Source: Perlabentimonas sp041656735
GTDB lineage: Bacteria; Bacteroidota; Bacteroidia; Bacteroidales; Tenuifilaceae
DNA: 64,000 bases
Assembly: GCA_041656735.1 (NCBI GenBank)
Contig: JBBACY010000002.1
Span: 124,001-188,000 of the forward strand
Reading direction: 5' to 3'
The notes beneath the pieces were generated by a model, which worked only from the letters and a program-made list of their open reading frames with translations, was not told the origin of the DNA and did no database searches. Shown piece after piece: positions 25,692 through 33,730 of this stretch. The position numbers and the translations under genes were made by a program. How positions within the stretch are numbered: position 1 is the stretch's first letter; the number at the start of each line of letters is the position of its first letter.

Positions 25692-27848
25692 ATGAAAACC
25701 TATCAATCAGATCAAGTAAGAAACATTGCCCTACTAGGCAATACTGGCTCAGGAAAAACTATCTTAGCCGAGAGTATGATGTTTGAAGGAAAAGTTATTG
25801 ACCGTAAGGGTACAATTGAAGCAAAGAGTACTGTATCTGACTACTCAGAAATTGAGCAGCAAAACCAGCGCTCCATATTCTCTACCGTACTTTATACAGA
25901 ATTTAACGACAGGAAGCTAAACATTATCGACACTCCAGGCTCCGATGATTTTGTTGGTGCCGTTATCTCATCAATGTACCCAGCCGACGTAGGCGTAATG
26001 GTAATTAATTCGCAGTACGGCGTGGAAGTTGGAACAGAGATTTTTGCTCGGCACGCTGAGAGACTTAACAAGCCTTTAGTATTTGCCATAAACCAGCTTG
26101 ACCAAGAAAAAGCAAACTTTGATCAATCCATCGAATCGCTTAAATTAAGTTTCGGGTCAAAAATAGTCGTAGTTCAGTACCCCATGAACGCTGGCATTGA
26201 GTTCGATGCTTTTATTGACGTTCTTTTAATGAAGATGTACAAATTTAAAGGCGATACAGGAGAACGTGAAATACTAGATATCCCAGCCGAGGAAATGGAA
26301 AAGGCGAGCGAACTACATAATGCGCTAATTGAGGCTGCTGCTGAGAATGATGAGAAGTTAATGGAAAAGTTCTTTGATCAGGGCACCCTTTCGGAGGATG
26401 AGATGCGCGCGGGAATTAGGGCAGGATTAATAACCCGAGGCTTGTTTCCGGTTTTCTGTGTTTCAGGCAAACGCAATGTTGGGGTAAAAAGATTAATGGA
26501 ATTTGTTATCAATGTTTGCCCAAGCCCTGATAAGTGCACTGCAATGACTACGAAAGAAGGGAAAGAAATTAGCTGTAATGCATCGGAGCCCGTTTCGCTA
26601 TTCGTGTTTAAAACTGCGGTTGAACTGCACATTGGAGAGGTTAACTACTTTAAAGTAATGTCGGGCAAGGTTACCGAGGGTATGGATTTGGTTAACACCA
26701 GCAACGATGGCAAAGAACGCATATCGCAACTTTTTGTTGTGGCTGGTAAAAAGCGTGAAAAAGTAACCGAACTCGTTGCTGGGGATATTGGAGCAGCGGT
26801 AAAACTTAAAAACACGAAAACGAATCATACCCTAAGCGCACCTGGGAAAAACATTGTTTTTAAGCCTCTTACATTCCCTAATCCAAAATTTAGAACCGCG
26901 ATTAAGGCGAAAAATGAAGCGGATACTGAGAAACTTGGGGAATATTTAAATAGAGCCCATCAAGAGGATCCAACCATTATTATTGAGTACTCTAAAGAGC
27001 TTCGACAAATTCTTGTACACGGACAAGGTGAACACCACCTTAATATACTTAGATGGCAACTACTTAACCTTTACAAAATTGATGTGGATTTTCTGCCACC
27101 ACGTATTCCTTACCGTGAAACTATCACAAAAGTGGCTCAAGCCGACTATCGCCACAAAAAACAAAGTGGTGGAGCAGGTCAATTTGGTGAGGTTCATATG
27201 ATTATTGAACCACATACAGACGATGCTCCCGATCCAGTAAAGTATAAGGTTAACGGCAAAGATTTAAACGTGAGCGTTAGGGGAAAGGATGAAATTAAGC
27301 TAGAGTGGGGCGGAAAATTAGTGTTTTACAACTGCATTGTTGGAGGTTCAATTGACGGCCGTTTTCTTCCTGCAATTCAGAAAGGAATAATGGAAAAAAT
27401 GGAAGAAGGCCCCCTTACAGGATCGTACGCCCGTGACATTAGAGTTATTGTTTACGATGGTAAGATGCACCCCGTTGACTCAAACGAGATATCATTTAAA
27501 CTAGCCGGAAGACACGCATTTAGAACAGCATTTAAGAATGCCGGCCCAAAAATTATGGAGCCAGTTTACGAGGTAGAGGTACTTGTACCTAGCAGCAAAA
27601 TGGGCGATGTAATGAGCGACCTACAAAACCGAAGATCCATAATTATGGGTATGGATAGCGTTAAAGGTTTCGAAAAAATTATTGCCAGAGTTCCTCTAGC
27701 CGAACTCAATAAATACTCAACAGCGCTCTCGTCTATTACAAGCGGCCGAGCAACCTACGATATGAAATTCTCTAGCTACGAGCAGGTTCCTGCTGATGTT
27801 CAGGAAAAACTGTTAAAAGCTTACGAAGAGGAGTCGGAAGAAGAGTAA
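25692..27848 (+). CDS. EF-G2-type elongation factor G paralog with degenerate GTPase site
   Basis: 718 residues from ATG 25692 (MKTYQSDQVRNIALLGNTGS); an upstream in-frame start at 25647 is less likely because the family begins here. The P-loop GNTGSGKT (16-23) is kept. Switch I reads NQRSIFSTV where EF-G has RGITITSA, so the Mg-coordinating Thr is Phe63. Switch II reads DTPGSDDF (80-87) where EF-G has DTPGHVDF, so the catalytic His is Ser84. G4 is NQLD (134-137) rather than NKMD. Domains II-V and the C-terminal translocation domain are complete, with an acidic end. Bacteroides EF-G2 is reported to work without GTP hydrolysis and to matter under starvation; the same role is inferred here. TetM-like protection is less likely. 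Confidence 0.92.
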   Translation: MKTYQSDQVRNIALLGNTGSGKTILAESMMFEGKVIDRKGTIEAKSTVSDYSEIEQQNQRSIFSTVLYTEFNDRKLNIIDTPGSDDFVGAVISSMYPADVGVMVINSQYGVEVGTEIFARHAERLNKPLVFAINQLDQEKANFDQSIESLKLSFGSKIVVVQYPMNAGIEFDAFIDVLLMKMYKFKGDTGEREILDIPAEEMEKASELHNALIEAAAENDEKLMEKFFDQGTLSEDEMRAGIRAGLITRGLFPVFCVSGKRNVGVKRLMEFVINVCPSPDKCTAMTTKEGKEISCNASEPVSLFVFKTAVELHIGEVNYFKVMSGKVTEGMDLVNTSNDGKERISQLFVVAGKKREKVTELVAGDIGAAVKLKNTKTNHTLSAPGKNIVFKPLTFPNPKFRTAIKAKNEADTEKLGEYLNRAHQEDPTIIIEYSKELRQILVHGQGEHHLNILRWQLLNLYKIDVDFLPPRIPYRETITKVAQADYRHKKQSGGAGQFGEVHMIIEPHTDDAPDPVKYKVNGKDLNVSVRGKDEIKLEWGGKLVFYNCIVGGSIDGRFLPAIQKGIMEKMEEGPLTGSYARDIRVIVYDGKMHPVDSNEISFKLAGRHAFRTAFKNAGPKIMEPVYEVEVLVPSSKMGDVMSDLQNRRSIIMGMDSVKGFEKIIARVPLAELNKYSTALSSITSGRATYDMKFSSYEQVPADVQEKLLKAYEEESEEE

Positions 27849-27870
27849 ATCAAAAAAAGACGCAAACCAA

Positions 27871-27900
27871 AAGCTCCTAACTTTTTTAGGGGCTTTTTTT
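27871..27900 (+). terminator. Rho-independent terminator of EF-G2
   Basis: AAGCTCCTAA, loop CTTTT(T), TTAGGGGCTT (one G-U pair), then a run of seven or more T. It lies 22 bases after the stop codon. Confidence 0.9.
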
Positions 27901-28335
27901 ATAACCCCATACACACAATTACTCCTTAAATCAGATGGAAATAAAGGCTCTGCTCGAACGGAAAGGAAACCATTAACGCCTAATCCACGTACCTTTAATT
28001 GGCAGGTTATGCGTTGAGGCTAAAAAATACACGAGGTAATGTCGTTTAGCTAACAAAATGCAACTTACTGTTCAATAATAACCTCCCTCTTCGGCTATAA
28101 CTAAGCAACATTAATACAGAAGGATATACTAACTCTTGTAAACTAAAATGTTTCTTTCTGGTTATGCATATAGAGTTAAAACAAACCATATTAACCCTAC
28201 TTACAAAAAGAACAAGTATGCCGAAAAAGACAAGGAAAACACCACGGATGACAACGTAACGCATACTTTATATCATAAAATTCATCGGGAAATCATTCAT
28301 CGTAATCCTTTTTGTTGTAACTTTAAAAGAAAAAT
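27901..28335 (+). other. gene-poor spacer, no supported feature
   Basis: About 435 bases between the EF-G2 terminator and the kinase-like gene. Short open frames on both strands (61-72 codons) have no recognisable sequence. Near the end TAACTTTA (28317-28324) is one mismatch from a -7 box and could drive the downstream gene. I see no tRNA, riboswitch or strong hairpin; a small RNA cannot be excluded. Confidence 0.4.
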
Positions 28336-29025
28336 ATGAAAAATCTATTTCTGAAATATATGCACGAACGGGTTAAACGTGAGGAGGAAGAAATTTACCC
28401 AGAGGCAGGCCCGGTTATTACCATTTCGAGAGAATATGGTTGCTATGGAAGTGAGATTGGCAACAAACTGACAAAAAAAATTAACAGTAATAAGAAAGTT
28501 GAAGGCGATGACTGGATTTTTGTTAGCCACCAAGTACTTCACGATGCCTCAGAGGCGCTAAAAGCGACCCCTCAGGATATATCGCATATTTTTGGCGCAG
28601 AAGAAAAAAATGTATTTGATGATTTGGTCTCTATTTTCGCAAAAGATAAGTACATAAGCAACTTCCAGATTAAGCGAGCGATAGCTCAAATTGTTAAATC
28701 ATATGCCGAGCAGGGAAACTCTGTAATAGTGGGAAGGGCTGGCTGTGTTATTGCCAAGCATATAGAACGCTCAATACATATTAAGGTTATTGCTCCCATA
28801 GAATGGCGTATAAACCGGATTAAGGATCGTTTTAAACTAACTGACACTGAAGCCGCCAACCTAGTAAAAGAAACCGACAAGCATCGCGAAGCTTTTATGG
28901 AGTTCTTTAGAGGGGATAAGCCTGATAGCCAACTTTTTGATATTATACTAAACCGCTCAACCCTTTCCTCAGACGAAATAGTTGATCAGATATACTATCT
29001 TGCCCAAGAGAAGGGATTGGTATAA
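28336..29025 (+). CDS. cytidylate kinase-like family protein
   Basis: 229 residues. After a short charged N-terminus the segment VITISREYGCYGSEIGNKLT (about 26-45) is the P-loop region of the cytidylate-kinase-like family, and VIVGRAGCVIA with RINRIKDRF matches its later nucleotide-binding and lid regions. The canonical P-loop Lys of true Cmk is absent (GCYGSEIG), as in other members of this family, so nucleotide kinase activity is not assured. True CMP kinase is normally encoded elsewhere. It stands alone between the spacer and the cyclophilin gene. Substrate unknown. Confidence 0.8.
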   Translation: MKNLFLKYMHERVKREEEEIYPEAGPVITISREYGCYGSEIGNKLTKKINSNKKVEGDDWIFVSHQVLHDASEALKATPQDISHIFGAEEKNVFDDLVSIFAKDKYISNFQIKRAIAQIVKSYAEQGNSVIVGRAGCVIAKHIERSIHIKVIAPIEWRINRIKDRFKLTDTEAANLVKETDKHREAFMEFFRGDKPDSQLFDIILNRSTLSSDEIVDQIYYLAQEKGLV

Positions 29026-29055
29026 CCACATTTTTTTAATAATTTTGTGGCTAAA

Positions 29056-29063
29056 TAAATTTG
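29056..29063 (+). promoter_or_regulatory. possible -7 box of the cyclophilin gene
   Basis: TAAATTTG matches TAnnTTTG, 54 bases before the ATG at 29118. No clear TTTG lies at the expected -33 position (TTTA/TTTT instead). Confidence 0.4.
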
Positions 29064-29117
29064 AACAATGCTCCCCAGGGATACATTGTAAAAATAAACA
29101 TAATCAACTTTTAAAAT

Positions 29118-29576
29118 ATGAAGAGAGCAGAAATACATACCCCGAAAGGAGTAATGAAATTAAATTTTTATCATGAAGATGCCCCAAACACAGTGGCAAA
29201 CTTTATTAAACTTGCCGAATCGGGATACTACGATGGGCTAGCATTTCATAGGGTTATTCCCAACTTCGTTATTCAAGGTGGTTGTCCTCTATCGAAGGAT
29301 ATGAGCAACAATCGTGTTGGAACAGGCGGGCCAGGCTACTCGATAGACTGCGAACTAGATGGCGAAAATCAGTATCACGACAGAGGAGTTTTATCTATGG
29401 CTCATGCTGGTCGAAACACTGGAGGCTCGCAGTTTTTTGTGTGCCACAGCAGAGACAACACAAGCCACCTTGACCGCAACCACACTTGTTTTGGTAAAGT
29501 ATACGAGGGTGTTGAAGTAATTGATGAAATTAGAGAGGGTGATAAAATTGATAAAATTATTATAACAGAGGAATAA
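29118..29576 (+). CDS. cyclophilin-type peptidyl-prolyl cis-trans isomerase
   Basis: 152 residues, a single cyclophilin domain without signal peptide, so cytoplasmic. The signature YYDGLAFHRVIPNFVIQGG contains the catalytic Arg, and GVLSMAHAGRNTGGSQFFVC and HLDRNHTCFGKVYEG complete the active site. It accelerates proline isomerisation in folding. Its gene ends before a strong bidirectional terminator shared with the convergent acyl-CoA ligase gene. Confidence 0.96.
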   Translation: MKRAEIHTPKGVMKLNFYHEDAPNTVANFIKLAESGYYDGLAFHRVIPNFVIQGGCPLSKDMSNNRVGTGGPGYSIDCELDGENQYHDRGVLSMAHAGRNTGGSQFFVCHSRDNTSHLDRNHTCFGKVYEGVEVIDEIREGDKIDKIIITEE

Positions 29577-29592
29577 ACTTTCCTTACGGCTT

Positions 29593-29626
29593 AAAAAAAC
29601 CTCCGAATTAATTCGGAGGTTTTTTA
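29593..29626. terminator. bidirectional terminator between cyclophilin and acyl-CoA ligase genes
   Basis: A perfect palindrome CCTCCGAATTAATTCGGAGG flanked by A-run on the left and T-run on the right, so it can terminate both convergent transcripts. Confidence 0.92.
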
Positions 29627-29629
29627 CTT

Positions 29630-31276
29630 TTAATTATATAGGAACCGTTTAATACTTCGCTTTGGCGTTTTTGCAAACTCATCAGACTGAATAATTACCT
29701 GCGAGACATTCATGTAATTCGGTAACTCGTCATTAATATCCTTTTTATACTCCTCGAAAAGTTCTTTAATTGACTCGTTATTATAGCCTTGTTGCTGCAT
29801 AAAATCTTTGTCGGGGTGTATTAACGCAACAAGTTTATCGTTACGTTGTACAATAATTGCCTCACTAACCCCAAATTTATTATTGAATAGGGATTCTATC
29901 TCCTCGGGGTAAATATTTTTCCCGCTGGAACCTAAGAGCATACTCTTTATTCGACCTTTTATGAAAATATTACCCTTACTATCTAAAAGACCTAGATCCC
30001 CTGTGTGCAGCCAGCCGTCCGAATCGAGCACCTCTGCAGTAGCCTCGGGATTCTTATAGTATGCATACATCACATTCTCACCCTTTACCATTATTTCACC
30101 GGGAACGGTGAGCGGGTCAAATGAATCAATTTTTATTTTTAGGGTATCAACAATGCGACCAGAGGCACCCAAAGGATTCTCTCGCCAATTAACATAGCTA
30201 ATTAGCGGACCACACTCAGTCATACCATATCCAACCGTAAAAGGAAATTTCATTTTCTTAAAAAACTGTTCCGTTTCCTTGTTAAACGGTGCACCGCCAA
30301 GAACAAGTTCTCTAAAGTTTCCGCCGAAAGCAGCCTCAAGTTTCTCCCTTATCTTTTTAAGAATAATGCCATTCACAACGGGAACTTTTAGAAGCACCTT
30401 CATTAATGGTTTCGAGATGATAGGGAGTACCTGCTTCTTGTAAATTTTCTCAATAACTAAAGGCACCGATAGTATTAACGAGGGTTTCACCTTCTCAAAT
30501 GCCTGCAAAATAATTTGGGGCGACGGTGTTTTCGTCAAAATATTTATGTGGCAGCCCAGCGTGAAAGGGAACAAAAATTCGAAAGCACAGCCAAACGTAT
30601 GTGCAAGCGGAAGGAACGAAACAATTCTATCGCCTGAATTTAAAGGCATATTCTCTTGAGCATACTGAATGTTTGCTGCCAAACTATTATGTGGAATCAT
30701 TACACCCTTTGCAAAGCCAGTTGTTCCTGACGTGTAGCTTATTACGGCCAGCTTGTCGTTTGAAATTGTGGGTAAACTGAAAGACTCAAGTTTCACGCCA
30801 TCGCAAACTGTTGTCTTATCAATCTCAGACTTTTCCCATGCTTCAACAAAACCCTCAGAGCGGTGGGTTTGAATTGTAAAAGTGATAATTTTTAGAGATC
30901 CAATTAAGTTGGGCATTTTTTCAAACTCCATTGTTTCGAACAAAGCCTGCTCTGCAAATAGTAGGATTGAATCGGAGTGGTTAACAATCTCGTGAATATC
31001 ACCAACTTTAAAATCGGGTAAAATTGGAACAACCACGGCTCCATACGATACCACAGAGAGGTAGGTAATACACCATCGCGATGAGTTTTTGCCCACAAGG
31101 GCAATCTTATCACCCTCTTTAATTCCTAGGTTTTCAAAAAAAACGTGAAGCCTCTTTACTGCACATGCAACATCGGCGTAGGTATAGGAATCGCCATTGT
31201 AATCGGATAAGGCTAAATATTCCCAATTCTTCCGAATACTATCTTCAAAATATTTACTTACTGTTTTTTCAACCAT
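29630..31276 (-). CDS. AMP-binding long-chain fatty acid--CoA ligase-like protein
   Basis: 548 residues. Acyl-adenylating superfamily motifs are in order: P-loop-like VISYTSGTTGFAKGVMIPHN (about 180), VGYGMTECGPL (about 350), DGWLHTGDLG (about 425) and GRIKSMLLGSSGKNIYPEEI (about 450), with a C-terminal KTPKRSIKRFLYN holding the catalytic Lys region. The family converts fatty acids to acyl-CoA through an acyl-AMP intermediate; the exact substrate cannot be read. It is monocistronic by appearance, ending at the bidirectional terminator. The -7-like TATATTTG at 31300-31307 lies 24 bases upstream. Confidence 0.92.
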   Translation of the reverse strand: MVEKTVSKYFEDSIRKNWEYLALSDYNGDSYTYADVACAVKRLHVFFENLGIKEGDKIALVGKNSSRWCITYLSVVSYGAVVVPILPDFKVGDIHEIVNHSDSILLFAEQALFETMEFEKMPNLIGSLKIITFTIQTHRSEGFVEAWEKSEIDKTTVCDGVKLESFSLPTISNDKLAVISYTSGTTGFAKGVMIPHNSLAANIQYAQENMPLNSGDRIVSFLPLAHTFGCAFEFLFPFTLGCHINILTKTPSPQIILQAFEKVKPSLILSVPLVIEKIYKKQVLPIISKPLMKVLLKVPVVNGIILKKIREKLEAAFGGNFRELVLGGAPFNKETEQFFKKMKFPFTVGYGMTECGPLISYVNWRENPLGASGRIVDTLKIKIDSFDPLTVPGEIMVKGENVMYAYYKNPEATAEVLDSDGWLHTGDLGLLDSKGNIFIKGRIKSMLLGSSGKNIYPEEIESLFNNKFGVSEAIIVQRNDKLVALIHPDKDFMQQQGYNNESIKELFEEYKKDINDELPNYMNVSQVIIQSDEFAKTPKRSIKRFLYN

Positions 31277-31299
31277 AATATATTAGTATTAGTCCCACC

Positions 31300-31307
31300 C
31301 AAATATA
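31300..31307 (-). promoter_or_regulatory. possible -7 box of the acyl-CoA ligase gene
   Basis: On the minus strand TATATTTG, a full TAnnTTTG match, 24 bases from the start codon. A TTTG at the usual distance is not seen. Confidence 0.4.
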
Positions 31308-31426
31308 TGATTTTTTTAACAAAGTGTGTAAAAACAAATAAAGGCTAGAGAACAAAACCTACTAATCTATACAAAAATAAGGATAGCAAACACGGCGAGG
31401 AAGTACAAGAAAAGGATGACTTATAA

Positions 31427-32845
31427 CTATCTATATAAGTGTAAAAAGCCTTTGTAATGGCCATTGCGGTAACGGACTCCATCCCACCCTACCGCATCAA
31501 TAACGTAGTAGTAAACACCGGTTGGTAGGTCGCCTTTAGTATTATCCAACTTTCCGTTCCATCCCTCCCAATTTTTTGGGTCGCCAGCATACTTATATAC
31601 CTGCTGGCCGCTGCGGCTATGTATTACAATTTTAAACGATTTTAGGGACTGTAAATCATCGGGGGCAATCTTAAAATGAGAGTAAAGTGCGCCTGGTGTA
31701 AAAACATTTGGAATATTCTGCACAAAAGAGGTATCTACCTCAATTATTTTATAGACTGTGTCTATACAGGGTAACCCCGATGTATTTTTAACAGATATAT
31801 GTTCGATATTATAAAAGCCTGGCTTAAGTCTTTTTTTGTCGGGGTACGACTCAATTCGTTCAGCAAACAACGAGCTATCTCTCCAAATTATGCTATCGGC
31901 ACCCTTAGCTAAACGCAATTTATCATTTAAGATATTCCAATAAATTGAGTCGGAATTTTGAGTAGTGCTCTTTAGCATTATTTCGAGCAAAGCTTCACCC
32001 TTGGGCATTTCGCCTGTTTCTGGCGACCCAAAACTCTGGTTCTCGTCGTTCCAGAAACTAATTTCAAAGTCGGCTTTCGTTGAAACTGCAGGTATGCTCG
32101 GGGTTGTAACCACAATGGGCATCTTACCAAATGGTGGATTAATGGTAAGCTCATAACTTGCTTCAACCAGCGGTCCGTGGGTTGCTCCGTTTATATCATT
32201 AATAAATTCTACATTAATAAAAGGCAACGTATATAGCGTGCCGGGTACATCAACCTCCGAATTAATTGACGTAAATGTATGGTTTGCAAAATATCCTTTT
32301 GTTCCCAAAACATTAATTTCCTGATGGGTTTCCTGCGAAATATCGTAATAGGAAAAAAGTGACGGGATATCGAAGAAGTTAGGAGTAGTACTTAGCATTA
32401 ACTCCAATGTTTTGCAAGAATTACGAACTACCTCCAGCTTTTCAACTTTCACATTATCTACAAACACCCAACAAGTATAGGTTTCAATACTATCTATCGC
32501 AATATTTTTCACCTCTACCAGATAGCCACCTCGAGAAATATTGGTAAGCACCGAATCTGTTGCGTCCTCAATAACCTGAAAACGGCTTTCATAAGGCACG
32601 GTGTTATTATACCTATACCATTTATATGCCGCAGCCGACGAATCGGAAAACTGTGCCCTAAGTTTTATATCACCTGGGTTAAAAAAAACAAAGATAGAAT
32701 CTTGCTCAGCTGCAAAATAATAATCGGTTACTGTAGCCCTATTACTTGCAGGTGCAAACACCTGAGCAACAGAAATATTAATTGTAAAACAACCAGTGGC
32801 TATAAAAACGATAAAGAATCTACTAAACTTATAAAATAACAGCAT
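31427..32845 (-). CDS. secreted protein with T9SS type B (CHU_C-like) sorting domain
   Basis: 472 residues from ATG 32845; a GTG 21 bases upstream is possible but adds residues before a good signal peptide (MLLFYKFSRFFIVFIATG, cleaved near SVAQ). The middle is a set of beta-rich, Ig-like segments without recognisable enzyme motifs. The last about 90 residues, from NIPNVFTPGALYSHFKIAPD to GFLHLYR, match the gliding-motility-associated C-terminal domain that directs export by the type IX secretion system. The protein should be released or bound at the cell surface, perhaps as an adhesin or structural protein. T9SS machinery itself is not in this window. Confidence 0.88.
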   Translation of the reverse strand: MLLFYKFSRFFIVFIATGCFTINISVAQVFAPASNRATVTDYYFAAEQDSIFVFFNPGDIKLRAQFSDSSAAAYKWYRYNNTVPYESRFQVIEDATDSVLTNISRGGYLVEVKNIAIDSIETYTCWVFVDNVKVEKLEVVRNSCKTLELMLSTTPNFFDIPSLFSYYDISQETHQEINVLGTKGYFANHTFTSINSEVDVPGTLYTLPFINVEFINDINGATHGPLVEASYELTINPPFGKMPIVVTTPSIPAVSTKADFEISFWNDENQSFGSPETGEMPKGEALLEIMLKSTTQNSDSIYWNILNDKLRLAKGADSIIWRDSSLFAERIESYPDKKRLKPGFYNIEHISVKNTSGLPCIDTVYKIIEVDTSFVQNIPNVFTPGALYSHFKIAPDDLQSLKSFKIVIHSRSGQQVYKYAGDPKNWEGWNGKLDNTKGDLPTGVYYYVIDAVGWDGVRYRNGHYKGFLHLYR

Positions 32846-33152
32846 AACAATGTTTTTTTGCACCACAATATTACTACATTTTTAGGTAAACACCATTTTA
32901 CTAACGCTGTAAAAAGAAAAGTATTATGCAATGCAAGTCCACAAGAAAAATAAAAAAAATAGGATAACAGTAATAATAATATCTTTTATGGGTAAATTTA
33001 CATTTCAAAAACTACGATAAAACACAACTAAAAAACAGGTAAGGTTTAGTTCTCAGAACAATCATTATGATATTTTAATAAATAATTACTATGTTTATCA
33101 AACCTTGCGAGGTTTTCATATCACTTTAATATCAACACTTTATAAAAACACA
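32846..33152. other. AT-rich divergent intergenic region
   Basis: 307 bases between the T9SS cargo gene (minus) and the thioredoxin-led operon (plus). It must hold both promoters, but only imperfect boxes are visible: TAATATTG on the minus strand (32866-32873) and TATGTTTA on the plus strand near 33090. No gene or strong hairpin seen. Confidence 0.4.
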
Positions 33153-33686
33153 ATGAAAACTTTTACCAAAACGCTCATCTTTATATGCTTGCTAATTCCC
33201 ATTGGACTTGCTGCGCAAAATTTTGAAATTGGGCAGGAGGTAAAGGACATAGTTTTACCTGACCCCGATGGAAATGAGATTAAACTATCGGACTATAAGG
33301 GACAGCTAGTTTTAGTTGACTTTTGGGCATCCTGGTGTGCTCCCTGTCGGAGAGAGAACCCCCTTTTGGTCGAGGCATATAAAAAATATAAGGACACCGA
33401 ATTTACAAATGGCAAAGGGTTTACTATATTTAGCATTTCACTCGACACGAAACGTGAGCAATGGGTTGAAGCCATTGCTACGGACAACTTAAACTGGCCT
33501 AACAATGGCAGCGAATTAAATGGATGGAGGAGTACGATTGCTAAAGAATTCGGCATTAGAATGATACCAAGCAACTTTTTGATAGACGGCAATGGTATAA
33601 TTATTGACACGAATCTTCGCGGTGAAAAGTTAGAGGCAACCCTAAAAAAATACAAAACCAGCTGGTTTAAAAACTTATGGCAGTAA
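33153..33686 (+). CDS. periplasmic TlpA/ResA-like thioredoxin
   Basis: 177 residues from ATG 33153; this start gives a clean signal peptide (MKTFTKTLIFICLLIPIG, cleaved near LAAQ), while an upstream frame opening at 33105 does not. The redoxin fold follows, with VDFWASWCAPCRRENPLLVE holding the CxxC active site (CAPC) and the cis-Pro region RMIPSNFLIDGNG. Such proteins reduce disulfides in the periplasm, for instance in cytochrome c maturation. It leads a four-gene same-strand group with an AsmA-like protein, a DsbA-like protein and a cysteine-rich lipoprotein (gap of 44 bases to the next gene). Confidence 0.92.
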   Translation: MKTFTKTLIFICLLIPIGLAAQNFEIGQEVKDIVLPDPDGNEIKLSDYKGQLVLVDFWASWCAPCRRENPLLVEAYKKYKDTEFTNGKGFTIFSISLDTKREQWVEAIATDNLNWPNNGSELNGWRSTIAKEFGIRMIPSNFLIDGNGIIIDTNLRGEKLEATLKKYKTSWFKNLWQ

Positions 33687-33730
33687 AATCAGAAACAACG
33701 CATAATCACTGTTAACTTATTTAAATTCGA

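Noticed and set aside
28046..28339. Two short open frames (one per strand) in the spacer
   Set aside because: Composition is unconvincing, there is no promoter box and no recognisable motif.
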